Positions 54,072-62,718 of a stretch of 64,000 nucleotides of DNA are shown here, in pieces. Position numbers and translations under genes: made by a program. The DNA comes from Sphingomonas sp. SORGH_AS_0879 (GTDB taxonomy: Bacteria > Pseudomonadota > Alphaproteobacteria > Sphingomonadales > Sphingomonadaceae). Under the pieces are notes generated by a model. That model had not been told where the DNA came from. It saw only the letters and a program-made list of their open reading frames with translations, and made no database searches. The stretch's first letter is position 1, and each line of letters begins with the position of its first letter. Where the stretch lies: the NCBI RefSeq assembly GCF_030819175.1, contig NZ_JAUTBJ010000002.1, positions 2,304,001 through 2,368,000 on the forward strand. Reading direction: 5' to 3'.

Positions 54072-55444
54072 GCGGCGTAATCCTCCTCATCCTGATCCTG
54101 GGGCTGGGCATCATCGCCTGGGCCTCGACGCGGATGCGCGCGCTCGGCTTTCGGCGGCGGTCCAGCACGCGGGTCAGTTCGCTGCCCCATCATCACGGCT
54201 GGTATGTCGCGCTGTGGACCGCGGTGCCGCCGATGATCTTCCTCGCCATCTGGTCGGCGACCTCACCCGCGCTCGTCACCGATATGGTGCTGCACGTCCC
54301 CGCCGCCGTGCAACTACCCGCGCCGGGTTTCGAGCGGGCGGCGATCCTGTCCGAGGCGCGCGCGCTGGCGGCGGGGCGTGCGCATGGCGCCTTCCACGCG
54401 CTGTCGCGGACGCTCGCGCCAGCCTATGATCGGGCGCAGACGCGGATCGACTGGATCGCCACCGCGATCGTCCTGCTGCTGGCGCTGGCGGGGGGCGCCT
54501 ATGCCTATCTGCGGGTGAAGCCGGGCTTTTCGGCGCGCACCCGGATCGAGCGCGTGGTGCTGGGCCTGCTCCTCGCCGCCTCGCTGATCGCGATCCTGAC
54601 CACCGCCGGGATCGTCGCCTCCCTGTTGTACGAAGCCGGACGCTTCTTCTCGGTCGTGCCGATCACCGACTTTCTGTTCGGCACCCATTGGAGCCCGCAG
54701 GTCATCGACCCGCGCGATCCCGGCGCGTCGCTGGGTGCGGTGCCGCTGTTCTGGGGGACCTTCTTCATCGGCGCGGTGATCGCCATGGCGGTCGCCATCC
54801 CTTTCGGCCTGATGAGCGCCATCTACCTGACCCAATATGCCGCACCGCGCGTGCGCCGGATCATGAAGCCCGTGCTGGAGGTGCTCGCGGGCATTCCGAC
54901 CGTCGTCTATGGCTATTTCGCCGCGCTGACCGTCGCCCCCGCCGTGCGGCAGTTCGCGGTCGCGATCGGCATCGACTGGGCCTCGTCCGAAAGCGCGCTG
55001 GCCGCCGGGCTGGTCATGGGGGTGATGATCATCCCCTTCGTCTCGTCCATGGCCGATGACAGCCTGGCCGCGGTCCCCAGTTCGATGCGCGACGGCAGCC
55101 TGGCGATGGGCGCGACACCGTCCGAGACGATCACCCGCGTCATGCTGCCCGCCGCCCTGCCCGGCGTCGTCGGCGGTGTCCTGCTCGCGGTCAGCCGCGC
55201 GATCGGCGAGACGATGATCGTCGTCATGGCGGCGAGCGGCGTCGCGACGCTGACCGCCAATCCCTTCGCCAGCACGACCACCGTCACGCGCCAGATCGTC
55301 GACCTGCTGACCGGCGAGGCGGAGTTCGACAGCCCCAAGACGCTCGCCGCCTTCGCACTGGGCCTGACGCTGTTCGTCATCACCCTGCTCCTCAATATCG
55401 TCGCACTGAGCGTGGTGAAGCGGTATCGGGAAAGCTATGAATAG
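54068..55444 (+). CDS. pstC: Phosphate ABC transporter permease PstC, N-terminally extended
   Basis: A 458-residue permease, longer than the roughly 320 residues of E. coli PstC. An N-terminal helix (GVILLILILGLGIIAWA), a long poorly conserved segment and a second helix precede the transport domain, which holds LEVLAGIPTVVYGYFAAL and the conserved EAA loop near AMGATPSETITRVMLPAALPGVVGG. It forms the channel with PstA. Extended PstC proteins are usual in this group. Overlaps pstS by 4 bases and pstA by 8. Confidence 0.92.
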   Translation: MSGVILLILILGLGIIAWASTRMRALGFRRRSSTRVSSLPHHHGWYVALWTAVPPMIFLAIWSATSPALVTDMVLHVPAAVQLPAPGFERAAILSEARALAAGRAHGAFHALSRTLAPAYDRAQTRIDWIATAIVLLLALAGGAYAYLRVKPGFSARTRIERVVLGLLLAASLIAILTTAGIVASLLYEAGRFFSVVPITDFLFGTHWSPQVIDPRDPGASLGAVPLFWGTFFIGAVIAMAVAIPFGLMSAIYLTQYAAPRVRRIMKPVLEVLAGIPTVVYGYFAALTVAPAVRQFAVAIGIDWASSESALAAGLVMGVMIIPFVSSMADDSLAAVPSSMRDGSLAMGATPSETITRVMLPAALPGVVGGVLLAVSRAIGETMIVVMAASGVATLTANPFASTTTVTRQIVDLLTGEAEFDSPKTLAAFALGLTLFVITLLLNIVALSVVKRYRESYE

Positions 55445-56696
55445 GCCGCCCTCGTCCGCAGACCGCTGGGGCAGCCCGGCGATGGCGCGGCGCTTGCGTC
55501 GCCGCTATGCCGCCGAGCGCCGGTTCCGCCGGATAGGCGCGGCGGCGGTCGCGCTTTCGGCGGCATTCCTGGCGTTCCTGCTGATCACGATGATCGCCCA
55601 AGGCTTTCGTGGCTTTACCGAAACGCGCGTCGCCTTGCCGATCGATCTGGCGGCGGCGGAGCTTCCCATCGAGCCCGCCCGGTTGAAGGGGCGCGGGGCC
55701 GATCTGGCGCTGGCGGGTGCCGGGCTGGAGGATGCGGTCGACCGCGCGGCGACCAACGCCTTCGGGTCGGACGGGATCGACCTGCTGTCGCCCGGCGCGT
55801 GGATCGTGGTCCGTGATGCGGTGAAGGCCGATCCCTCGCTCCTTCGTCGAACCACCGATTTCAGCCTGCCCGTCGCCAGCGTCTATGACGTCGCCGCCAA
55901 GGGCGAGGGGATGCCGGAGGCCGAGCGGGTCGTCGCCCGGTTGCGGGCGCGCGGGCTGGTGTCGACCGGATGGAATATCGGCTTCCTGCGCGACGCCGAT
56001 GCGACCGATCCGACGCGGGTCGGCATCTGGGGCGCGGCCAAGGGGTCGCTTCTAACCATGCTGGTCACGCTTGCCCTGGCCTTCCCCATCGGGGTGCTGG
56101 CGGCCCTCTATCTGGAGGAATATGCGCCGAAGAACCGCTGGACGGACATGATCGAGGTGTCGATCAACAATCTGGCGGCGGTGCCTTCGATCATCTTTGG
56201 CCTGCTGGGGCTGGCGGTGTTCCTGGGGAGCTTCGGGCTTCCCCGCTCCGCGCCTCTGGTCGGTGGACTGACGCTGGCGCTGATGACCATGCCGGTGATC
56301 GTCATCGCCGGGCGCAACGCGATCAAGGCGGTGCCGCCGTCGATCCGCGATGCCGCGCTGGCCGTCGGCGCGTCGCGGGTGCAGGTGATCTTCCATCACG
56401 TGCTGCCGCTCGCTCTGCCCGGCATCCTGACCGGCACGATCATCGGCATGGCCCGCGCGCTGGGCGAGACCGCGCCGCTGCTGATGATCGGCATGCGCGC
56501 CTTCATCGCCGCGCCGCCGCATGGGTTGACCGATCCGGCGACCGTGTTGCCGGTGCAGATCTTCCTATGGTCGGACCAGGTGGACCGGGGCTTCGTCGAG
56601 AAGACCTCGGCCGCGATCATCGTCCTTCTCGTCTTCCTGCTCGCGATGAACGGGTTGGCCATCTATCTCCGCAATCGGTTCGAGACACGCTGGTGA
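55437..56696 (+). CDS. pstA: Phosphate ABC transporter permease PstA, N-terminally extended
   Basis: A 419-residue permease with a helix at about 37-55, an extracytoplasmic domain of about 140 residues and a five-helix transport part ([42 protein letters not shown]). The EAA loop is near [25 protein letters not shown]. The N-terminal extension is DUF3333-like, seen in alphaproteobacterial PstA. Its stop overlaps the pstB start as GTGA. Confidence 0.92.
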   Translation: MNRPPSSADRWGSPAMARRLRRRYAAERRFRRIGAAAVALSAAFLAFLLITMIAQGFRGFTETRVALPIDLAAAELPIEPARLKGRGADLALAGAGLEDAVDRAATNAFGSDGIDLLSPGAWIVVRDAVKADPSLLRRTTDFSLPVASVYDVAAKGEGMPEAERVVARLRARGLVSTGWNIGFLRDADATDPTRVGIWGAAKGSLLTMLVTLALAFPIGVLAALYLEEYAPKNRWTDMIEVSINNLAAVPSIIFGLLGLAVFLGSFGLPRSAPLVGGLTLALMTMPVIVIAGRNAIKAVPPSIRDAALAVGASRVQVIFHHVLPLALPGILTGTIIGMARALGETAPLLMIGMRAFIAAPPHGLTDPATVLPVQIFLWSDQVDRGFVEKTSAAIIVLLVFLLAMNGLAIYLRNRFETRW

Positions 56697-57454
56697 GCAC
56701 CCCCAAGATAACCGCGCGCAACGTCAGCGTGTCTTACGGCGCCAAGCAGGCGATCCACGACATCTCGATCGATGTCGACATGGATCACGTCATCGCGTTC
56801 ATCGGCCCCTCGGGCTGCGGCAAGTCGACCTTCCTGCGCACGCTCAACCGGATGAACGACACCATCCCGTCGGCACGTGTGTCCGGCGACGTCCGCCTCG
56901 ACGGGCAGGACATCTATGCGCCCGAAATGGACGTGGTGCAGTTGCGCGCGCGGGTCGGCATGGTGTTCCAGAAGCCCAACCCCTTCCCCAAGTCGATCTA
57001 TGAGAATGTCGCTTATGGCCCGCGCATCCATGGCCTGGCATCGTCGCGGGCCGAACTGGATGTGATCGTCGAGCGCTCGCTGACCCGTGCGGGCCTGTGG
57101 AACGAGGTGAAGGACCGCCTCTCGGAAAGCGGCACCGCGCTGTCGGGCGGCCAGCAACAGCGGCTGTGCATCGCCCGCGCCATCGCGGTCGACCCGGAGG
57201 TGATCCTGATGGACGAACCGTGCAGCGCGCTCGATCCGATCGCGACCGCGCGGATCGAGGAGTTGATCCACGACCTTCGCGGCCGCTACGCCATCGCGAT
57301 CGTCACCCACAACATGCAGCAGGCCGCCCGCGTCTCCCAGCGTACCGCCTTTTTCCACCTCGGCACTTTGGTCGAGTACGGAAAGACGTCCGACATCTTC
57401 ACCAACCCCAGGGAAGAGCGGACGAAGGACTATATTACCGGCCGGTACGGCTGA
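56693..57454 (+). CDS. pstB: Phosphate ABC transporter ATP-binding protein
   Basis: A 253-residue ATPase starting at GTG 56693. Walker [15 protein letters not shown]-loop [15 protein letters not shown], signature [14 protein letters not shown], Walker [14 protein letters not shown] and H-loop VTHNMQQA are all intact. The [15 protein letters not shown]-loop extension is characteristic of PstB. It powers PstSCA uptake. Confidence 0.97.
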   Translation: MSTPKITARNVSVSYGAKQAIHDISIDVDMDHVIAFIGPSGCGKSTFLRTLNRMNDTIPSARVSGDVRLDGQDIYAPEMDVVQLRARVGMVFQKPNPFPKSIYENVAYGPRIHGLASSRAELDVIVERSLTRAGLWNEVKDRLSESGTALSGGQQQRLCIARAIAVDPEVILMDEPCSALDPIATARIEELIHDLRGRYAIAIVTHNMQQAARVSQRTAFFHLGTLVEYGKTSDIFTNPREERTKDYITGRYG

Positions 57455-57465
57455 GGACGAGGATC

Positions 57466-58149
57466 ATGGACCACACCGTAAAAGCCTTCGACAACGATAT
57501 CGGCCGCCTGCGCGGGCTTATCAGCCAGATGGGCGGATTGGCAGAGGAGGCGATCGCCAACGCCATCAAGGCGCTGCAACGCTCCGACCTGGAACTGGCG
57601 CGCAAGGTTCGCGAGGACGACAAGGCGATCGACCTGATCGAGGCCGAGGTCGAGCGGCTGGCGGTGCGCACCATCGCCCTGCGCGCGCCCATGGCCAACG
57701 ACCTGCGCGAAGTGGTCGCGGCACTCAAGATCGCCAGCGTCGTGGAGCGCATCGGCGATTATGCCAAGAACATCGCCAAGCGCGTGCCGATGATCGAGAG
57801 CGAGGACCGGATCGAGCCGATCTCGATCCTGCCCGCCATGGCGAAGATCGCCTCGGCGATGGTGCATGACGTGCTCGACGCCTTCGCCGCGCGCGATGCC
57901 GAGGCGGCGGTCCGGGTCCGCGACAGCGACAACGCACTCGACGATTTCTACGATTCCATCTTCCGCACGCTCGTCACCCATATGGTCGAGAATCCCAAGA
58001 CGATCGGACAGGTCGCGCACCTGCTGTTCATCGCCAAGAATCTCGAACGGATCGGTGACCATGCGACGAACGTCGCGGAGATGGTCTATTTCGCCGCCAC
58101 CGGCACCCAGATGGGTGAGCGGGATCGCGGCGGCACACTGCCTTCTTGA
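57466..58149 (+). CDS. phoU: Phosphate signalling protein PhoU
   Basis: A 227-residue two-repeat helical bundle. Metal-binding E/DxxxD motifs are visible (SVVERIGDYAKNIAKR in repeat one and NLERIGDHATNVAEM in repeat two). It links PstSCAB to PhoR and represses the Pho response when phosphate is high. GAGGACGAGGATC precedes the ATG; it lies 11 bases after pstB. Confidence 0.95.
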   Translation: MDHTVKAFDNDIGRLRGLISQMGGLAEEAIANAIKALQRSDLELARKVREDDKAIDLIEAEVERLAVRTIALRAPMANDLREVVAALKIASVVERIGDYAKNIAKRVPMIESEDRIEPISILPAMAKIASAMVHDVLDAFAARDAEAAVRVRDSDNALDDFYDSIFRTLVTHMVENPKTIGQVAHLLFIAKNLERIGDHATNVAEMVYFAATGTQMGERDRGGTLPS

Positions 58150-58162
58150 GGGAACAGGCACC

Positions 58163-58855
58163 ATGGCACGCGTAAAGATGTTGCTGGTCGAGGACGATGC
58201 CGCGCTGGCGGAACTGCTCGTCTTCCATTTCAAGCGCGAGGATTTCGAGGTCGTCCACACACCCGATGGCGAGGAGGCCCTGCTGCTGGCGCGCGAGAGC
58301 ACGCCGGACATCGTCCTGCTCGACTGGATGGTCGAGGGGATTTCGGGCATCGAGGTCTGCCGCCGCCTTCGCCGCTCGGCCGAGACGGCGAACGTCCCGA
58401 TCATCATGCTGACCGCGCGCGGCGAGGAAGAGGACCGGGTGCGCGGACTGGAGACGGGCGCGGACGATTATGTCACCAAGCCTTTCTCTCCGCGCGAGCT
58501 GGTCGCCCGCGTCGGCGCGGTGCTGCGCCGCGTGCGTCCGGCACTGGCGGGCGAGGCACTGACCTATGCCGATATCGAGATGGACACGGTCGGCCACAAG
58601 GTCCGCCGCGCGGGCGAGGTCGTCTCGCTCGGGCCGACCGAATTCCGCCTGCTCAAGCATTTCCTGGAGCATCCGGGCTGGGTCTTCTCGCGCGAGCGGC
58701 TGCTCGACGCGGTCTGGGGGCACGATTCCGATATCGAGAGCCGGACGGTCGACGTGCACATCCGCCGTCTGCGCAAGGCGATCAATATCGGCGACCGGCC
58801 CGACATCATCCGCACGGTGCGCTCGGCGGGCTATTCGCTCGACGCGGGAGGCTGA
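58163..58855 (+). CDS. phoB: Phosphate regulon response regulator
   Basis: A 230-residue OmpR-type regulator: receiver with VEDDAALAELL, phospho-acceptor in IVLLDWMVEG (about residue 54) and VTKPFSPREL; winged helix with LGPTEFRLLKHFLEHPG and SRTVDVHIRRLRKAI, VRSAGYSLD. The DWM at the phospho-acceptor is a PhoB hallmark. Placed last in the phoR-pstSCAB-phoU-phoB operon, 13 bases after phoU. Confidence 0.96.
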   Translation: MARVKMLLVEDDAALAELLVFHFKREDFEVVHTPDGEEALLLARESTPDIVLLDWMVEGISGIEVCRRLRRSAETANVPIIMLTARGEEEDRVRGLETGADDYVTKPFSPRELVARVGAVLRRVRPALAGEALTYADIEMDTVGHKVRRAGEVVSLGPTEFRLLKHFLEHPGWVFSRERLLDAVWGHDSDIESRTVDVHIRRLRKAINIGDRPDIIRTVRSAGYSLDAGG

Positions 58856-58896
58856 AAAAAGCGTCAGGATCGGGTCGCAAGCGAAACGAGGGAGCC

Positions 58897-58937
58897 AAGT
58901 GCGGCATGGGACGTTCTGCCCACGCGCTAACGCACTT
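58897..58937 (+). promoter_or_regulatory. Possible structured leader before the secreted protein gene
   Basis: AAGTGCG (58897-58903) pairs perfectly with CGCACTT (58931-58937), with an inner TGGG/CCCA pairing. It lies just before the ATG at 58961 and could be a folded 5' leader or a chance repeat. Confidence 0.3.
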
Positions 58938-58960
58938 GCGCTTCTGAACAGGAGATTCGC

Positions 58961-59299
58961 ATGAAGCTCGTTTTTCTGGCCGCCACCGCGCTGATGGCCA
59001 TGCCCGCCATGGCCCAGACCACGACCCAGACAGACACCACCGCGCAGGCGGGTGCCTCGACCGACACCACGACCGGTGATACGCAGGCCAATGCCGCCGC
59101 GTCCGCCGCGACGATGACCGCAGGCGGCTATCAGCCTGCCCAGCCGCCGATGGCGTCGCCCCCGCCCCCGGGCGCGCCCGTCGTGTTCCAGCAGGCTCCG
59201 AGCCCGTCGCAGGCCTATCCGGCCCCGGCTCCGCTGAAGAGCTATCCGATCTGCAAAAAGGGTCAGTATGACCAGTGCCGCCAGCGTGGCGGCAAGTAA
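58961..59299 (+). CDS. Secreted low-complexity small protein with conserved-looking Cys tail
   Basis: A 112-residue protein with a signal peptide (MKLVFLAATALMAMPAMA, cut AMA-QT), a low-complexity Thr/Ala/Pro middle (TTTQTDTTAQAGASTDTTTG) and a short C-terminal segment PICKKGQYDQCRQRGGK with two Cys. I do not recognise a family. ACAGGAG lies seven bases upstream of the ATG, and a rho-independent terminator follows, so it is a short stand-alone gene. Confidence 0.65.
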   Translation: MKLVFLAATALMAMPAMAQTTTQTDTTAQAGASTDTTTGDTQANAAASAATMTAGGYQPAQPPMASPPPPGAPVVFQQAPSPSQAYPAPAPLKSYPICKKGQYDQCRQRGGK

Positions 59300-59327
59300 C
59301 CGGCCCTTCACCCGGCTGTAGAAAAAT

Positions 59328-59360
59328 CGCCGGTTCCCTCAGGGGACCGGCGCTTTTCTT
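59328..59360 (+). terminator. Rho-independent terminator
   Basis: CGCCGGTTCCC, loop TCA, GGGGACCGGCG (one weak pair) followed by CTTTTCTT, 29 bases past the stop of the secreted protein gene. It overlaps the 3' end of the convergent DUF2794 gene. Confidence 0.85.
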
Positions 59361-59691
59361 ATTCCTCGACCAGTTTCATCAGGCGGCGTTCGACGGGCGC
59401 GAGTACCGGGCCCAGCTCATGCCCGCGCTTGAGCACCGCCCCGCCCTCGCCGATCAGCGCCCACATGCCCTGGCGGTTGCGCAAGGCGGGACGCTTCTCG
59501 ATCCGGTATTCGGGCCGCTCGGCGGTTCGGCGAAAGGCGGAGAAGATCGCCGCGTCCCGCCCGAGATCCATGGCATAATCGCGCCAATGCCCCGCCGCCA
59601 CCATCCGGCCATACAGGTCCAGGATACGGTTGAGTTCGGTCCGCTCGAACCCGACCTGCCCTGGGGACTTGGGAAACGGCAGGACCCCCAT
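59359..59691 (-). CDS. DUF2794 domain-containing protein
   Basis: A 110-residue protein matching DUF2794: GFERTELNRILDLYGRMVAAG, WRDYAMDLGRDAAIFSAFRR, RPEYRIEKRPALRNRQGMWA and LKRGHELGPVLAPVERRL. No function is known. The ATG at 59691 overlaps the cysE stop by one base (TGATG), and an upstream in-frame extension to 59766 is inside cysE. Confidence 0.85.
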   Translation of the reverse strand: MGVLPFPKSPGQVGFERTELNRILDLYGRMVAAGHWRDYAMDLGRDAAIFSAFRRTAERPEYRIEKRPALRNRQGMWALIGEGGAVLKRGHELGPVLAPVERRLMKLVEE

Positions 59692-60374
59692 CAGGCGCGG
59701 TCGCGCTTCTCTTCCTGCTCGGCCAGCACCGCATCCAGTCGTCGCCGCATCGTGTCCAGTTCGCATCGCAGCAGCTCGATCTTCTGCGTCTGCGGATCAA
59801 ACACATCGGAACAGGGCGTACCATAGGGGACGAAACGCCGTTCGGGCGCGGCGCCGCCTTCGACCACCGTCGGGCGCGCCGGAATGCCGACCATCACCGC
59901 GCCCTCGGGCACGTCGCGGGTCACCACCGCATTTGCCCCGACCCGAGCGCGTGAGCCGACGGTGATCGGGCCCAGCACCTGCGCGCCCGAACCGATGATC
60001 GCCCCGTCCATCAGCGTCGGGTGACGCTTGCCTGCCACGCCATTGTCCGGACTGGTCCCGCCCAGCGTCACGCATTGATAGATGGTGACGTCGTCACCGA
60101 TCACCGCCGTCTCGCCAATCACGACAAAGCCATGGTCGATGAAGAAATTGCGCCCGATCTCGGCACCCGGATGGATGTCGATCGCAGTCAGGAAGCGGGT
60201 GAAGTGATTGACCAGCCGTGCCAGGAAAAAGGCGCGCGCGCGATAGAGGCGATGCGCGATCCGGTGACCGGCCAGGGCCCAGACGCCCGGATAAAGCAAT
60301 ATCTCCGCGCGCGAATGCGGCGCGGGGTCGCGAGCCCGGATCGAATCGAGATAAGCGGCCAAACGGCTCGGCAT
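59691..60374 (-). CDS. cysE: Serine O-acetyltransferase (short EpsC/CysE type)
   Basis: A 227-residue left-handed beta-helix acetyltransferase. The helical N terminus (SRLAAYLDSIRARDPAPHSRAEILL) is followed by HRIAHRLYRAR, IHPGAEIGRNFFIDHGFVVIGE (catalytic His region), VTLGGTSPDNGVAGKRHPTL and GSGAQVLGPITVGSRARVGANAVV. It makes O-acetylserine for cysteine synthesis. ATG 60374 has GGGG eight bases upstream; ATG 60380 is also possible. The divergent TauE/SafE gene may handle sulfur compounds. Confidence 0.9.
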   Translation of the reverse strand: MPSRLAAYLDSIRARDPAPHSRAEILLYPGVWALAGHRIAHRLYRARAFFLARLVNHFTRFLTAIDIHPGAEIGRNFFIDHGFVVIGETAVIGDDVTIYQCVTLGGTSPDNGVAGKRHPTLMDGAIIGSGAQVLGPITVGSRARVGANAVVTRDVPEGAVMVGIPARPTVVEGGAAPERRFVPYGTPCSDVFDPQTQKIELLRCELDTMRRRLDAVLAEQEEKRDRA

Positions 60375-60528
60375 GAGCATGTCCCCAGATGCGATAGGTG
60401 CATTTAAGCACAGCGGTCCTCGAAATCCAGATAGCGGGACAAGGCGTATCCGCGCGACAAACTCTATCTTTGTTGCAGCGTTGGAGACGACACGGCATGG
60501 CCCTGGCCGGACGACCCAAGGAGACATG

Positions 60529-61293
60529 ATGGACCCGACCAGTACCGAGCTGATCCATATCCTGCCCTTCGTGGCGGTCGGCTTTGCCGCACAGGTGGTC
60601 GATGGCGCGCTGGGCATGGCGTTCGGCGTGATCTCGAACACGCTGCTCATCAGCCTGGGCGTGCCGCCCGCCGCCGCGTCCGCAGGCGTGCACAGCGTCG
60701 AGACCTTCACCACGGCGGTCTCGGGGATCAGCCATGCGGTCCATCGCAACGTCAACTGGCGGCTGTTCCTGCGCCTGATGATCCCGGGCGTGATCGGCGG
60801 GGCACTGGGCGCCTATGTCCTGTCGAACATCGACGCGGCGGTGGTGAAGCCGTTCGTGCTCGCCTATCTGACCGCCATCGGCCTCTACCTGTTGGTCCGT
60901 GCCTGGCGGCACAAGGCGCATGTGCGGGAGCCGAAAGTGGTCGAGCCTCTGGGCCTTATCGGTGGTTTCCTGGATGCGGCGGGTGGCGGAGGCTGGGGGC
61001 CGGTCGTGACCTCCAACCTGCTGGCGCAGGGGGCCGCGCCGCGCACCACCATCGGCACGGTCAACACGGCGGAATTCTTTCTGACCGCGACCATCTCGGC
61101 GACCTTCATCACCCAGCTTGGCTGGGGTGCGTTCACCATGGCGACGGTCGGGCTGCTCATCGGCGGCGTCTTCGCCGCACCGTTCGGAGCGATGCTCGCC
61201 AAGCGGGTGCCCGCACGCATTCTACTGACGATGGTGGGGGGCATCCTGACGCTGACCAGCTTCTGGGGATTGTATCAGGCGATTGCCGCGTAA
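60529..61293 (+). CDS. TauE/SafE family sulfite/sulfur-compound exporter
   Basis: A 254-residue permease with about seven to eight helices. The first repeat opens VAVGFAAQVVDGALGMAFGVISNTLLISLGVPP and the second has GLIGGFLDAAGGGGWGPVVTSNL, the paired motifs of the TauE/SafE family that export sulfite, sulfonates or other anions. ATG 60529 is five bases from GGAG; ATG 60526 lies too close. Divergent from cysE, which supports a sulfur role, though the substrate is inferred. Confidence 0.88.
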   Translation: MDPTSTELIHILPFVAVGFAAQVVDGALGMAFGVISNTLLISLGVPPAAASAGVHSVETFTTAVSGISHAVHRNVNWRLFLRLMIPGVIGGALGAYVLSNIDAAVVKPFVLAYLTAIGLYLLVRAWRHKAHVREPKVVEPLGLIGGFLDAAGGGGWGPVVTSNLLAQGAAPRTTIGTVNTAEFFLTATISATFITQLGWGAFTMATVGLLIGGVFAAPFGAMLAKRVPARILLTMVGGILTLTSFWGLYQAIAA

Positions 61294-61299
61294 ATCCTC

Positions 61300-61368
61300 G
61301 GCAGGCCATGGGTCTGGCGGAGGGGGTATCCGGCGGAAAACCCCTCCACCACCGCTTCGCAGCGGCCC
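61300..61368. repeat. Extragenic palindromic repeat, copy 2
   Basis: GGCAGGCC, then GGCGGAGGGGGTATCC closely matches the tail of the repeat at 1644-1675. A CCGCT, loop TCGC, AGCGG hairpin (61352-61365) leads into the CCTCCCCG hairpin at 61370-61388. Like copy 1, it sits between convergent genes. Confidence 0.6.
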
Positions 61369-61369
61369 C

Positions 61370-61394
61370 CCTCCCCGTACCGGGGAGGAGTTTT
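61370..61394 (+). terminator. Terminator-like hairpin between convergent TauE/SafE and ahpD
   Basis: A perfect 8 bp stem (CCTCCCCG, loop TAC, CGGGGAGG) is followed by AGTTTT on the plus strand, 77 bases after the TauE/SafE stop. The ahpD stop begins at 61393. Confidence 0.7.
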
Positions 61395-61914
61395 AGGCGA
61401 TCGCCGAGTGGACGGTCGCCACCGCTTGCATCACCGCAGCGATACGGACGGCGGTCTGGATGGTCTCTGCCGAGGCACCCGCCTTCTTCAGCACCGCCTC
61501 ATGCGCGTCGATGCACATGCCGCAGCCGTTGATCGCCGAGACCGCGAGGCTGAACAGCTCGAAGTCGATCTTGTCGATCCCCGGTGCACCGATCACGTTC
61601 ATGCGCAGCTTGGCGGGCATGTTGCGATACTCCTGGTTCCCGGCCAGGTGGGTGAAGCGATAATAAACGTTGTTCATCGCCATGACCGCCGCCGCCGCGC
61701 GCGCCGCATTGGCGGCCTCGGGCGAAAGCCTGGGCGCGCATTCGGCCTCGGCGGCCTCGACCAGCGGCTTGTGGCCGGTGCCGTGGGCGCAGGCGAGCAG
61801 CAGGCCGTATTTGCGCTGATCGTTCAGCACTGCCTCGTTAAGCAGCGATCCGACATTCAGGCGAATGTCCTTGGCGAAGTCGGGCAACTGCCCGGCAAAT
61901 TCCTTGAGCGACAT
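61393..61914 (-). CDS. ahpD: Alkyl hydroperoxide reductase AhpD
   Basis: A 173-residue carboxymuconolactone decarboxylase-like protein. The redox motif is GCGMCIDAHE (CxxC followed by His), and LLACAHGTGHK and AMNNVYYRFTHLAG support AhpD. It reduces AhpC. It is downstream of ahpC on the same strand, separated by a 120-base spacer with strong hairpins. OxyR is encoded divergently upstream of ahpC. Confidence 0.93.
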   Translation of the reverse strand: MSLKEFAGQLPDFAKDIRLNVGSLLNEAVLNDQRKYGLLLACAHGTGHKPLVEAAEAECAPRLSPEAANAARAAAAVMAMNNVYYRFTHLAGNQEYRNMPAKLRMNVIGAPGIDKIDFELFSLAVSAINGCGMCIDAHEAVLKKAGASAETIQTAVRIAAVMQAVATVHSAIA

Positions 61915-61934
61915 GGGATATGCTCCGGATAAAC

Positions 61935-61990
61935 GACGCCCCAGTCCGGGCCGCCGATCATCACGGATCGGCAGCCCTCGCCGGGGCGTC
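61935..61990. promoter_or_regulatory. Nested hairpin in the ahpC-ahpD spacer
   Basis: GACGCCCC (61935-61942) pairs with GGGGCGTC (61983-61990), enclosing GCCGATC (61953-61959) paired with GATCGGC (61966-61972). No T run follows towards ahpD, so RNA stability, processing or partial attenuation is more likely than full termination. Confidence 0.5.
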
Positions 61991-62001
61991 GGGAATGATG
62001 G

Positions 62002-62027
62002 GTCCGGGGACGCGAACGCCCCCGGAC
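62002..62027. promoter_or_regulatory. Hairpin just downstream of ahpC
   Basis: GTCCGGGG (62002-62009) and CCCCGGAC (62020-62027) form a perfect 8 bp stem with a 10-base loop, starting eight bases beyond the ahpC stop. Together with the hairpin at 61935 it fills most of the 120-base ahpC-ahpD spacer. Confidence 0.5.
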
Positions 62028-62034
62028 GACAGGA

Positions 62035-62580
62035 TTACTCGGCCGCGAGCTGAAGGACGTCGTCGCCCTTGTTCCAGTTGCACGGGCACAGCTCGTCGGT
62101 CTGCAGCGCGTCGAGAACACGCAGGGTTTCCTGCGGGTTACGACCGACGTTCAGGCCGTTGATGGTGACGTGCTGAATGACATTGTCGGGGTCGATGATG
62201 AAGGTCGCGCGGTAGGCGACATGCTCATTCTTGTCGACGATGCCCAGTGCGTCGGCCAGGACGCGGCCATTGTCCGCGATCCAGGGGAAATCGGCCGCGG
62301 CCAGATCCGGGTCCGACTTGCGCCATGCCAGGTGGACATGGGCAGTGTCGGTCGACGCGCCGATCAGCACGGCGTCACGGTCAGCGAAATCATCCTTCAG
62401 CTGCGCATAACCGACGATCTCGGTCGGGCAGACGAAGGTGAAGTCCTTCGGCCAGTAGAAGAGGACCTTCCACTTGCCCTCATAGGAGGTGTCGCTGATC
62501 GTCTCGCCGGCGGGCAGCGCGTTGGTCCCCTGCTGGACGGGGACGGTGAATGCGGGGAGCTTGTCTCCAACGGTCAACAT
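62035..62580 (-). CDS. ahpC: Alkyl hydroperoxide reductase AhpC (2-Cys peroxiredoxin)
   Basis: A 181-residue peroxiredoxin. Peroxidatic Cys is in FTFVCPTEI, and resolving Cys in DELCPCNW near the C terminus. It detoxifies hydrogen peroxide and organic peroxides. GGAGG is nine bases before ATG 62580, and a longer frame to 62631 is non-family sequence. It is first in the ahpC-ahpD unit and divergent from oxyR. Confidence 0.95.
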   Translation of the reverse strand: MLTVGDKLPAFTVPVQQGTNALPAGETISDTSYEGKWKVLFYWPKDFTFVCPTEIVGYAQLKDDFADRDAVLIGASTDTAHVHLAWRKSDPDLAAADFPWIADNGRVLADALGIVDKNEHVAYRATFIIDPDNVIQHVTINGLNVGRNPQETLRVLDALQTDELCPCNWNKGDDVLQLAAE

Positions 62581-62701
62581 GGCAATAGCCTCCATTTCTT
62601 CCCAAAAATTCGGCTTCAGCCATCCTCTCACACGATCGGCGGTGGGCCGCCTGTATTCGTTGTGGTGACGGATATGGGGACTGGCGCGTTCGATCCAACA
62701 A

Positions 62702-62718
62702 GCTATTTGTCAAATCGC
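62702..62718. promoter_or_regulatory. Candidate OxyR operator between ahpC and oxyR
   Basis: GCTATTTGTCAAATCGC is an inverted repeat (7 of 8 pairs, central ATTTGTCAAAT perfect) with the LysR T-N11-A form, 19-35 bases upstream of the oxyR ATG in the 156-base divergent spacer. The position suits autoregulation and ahpC control. Confidence 0.5.
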
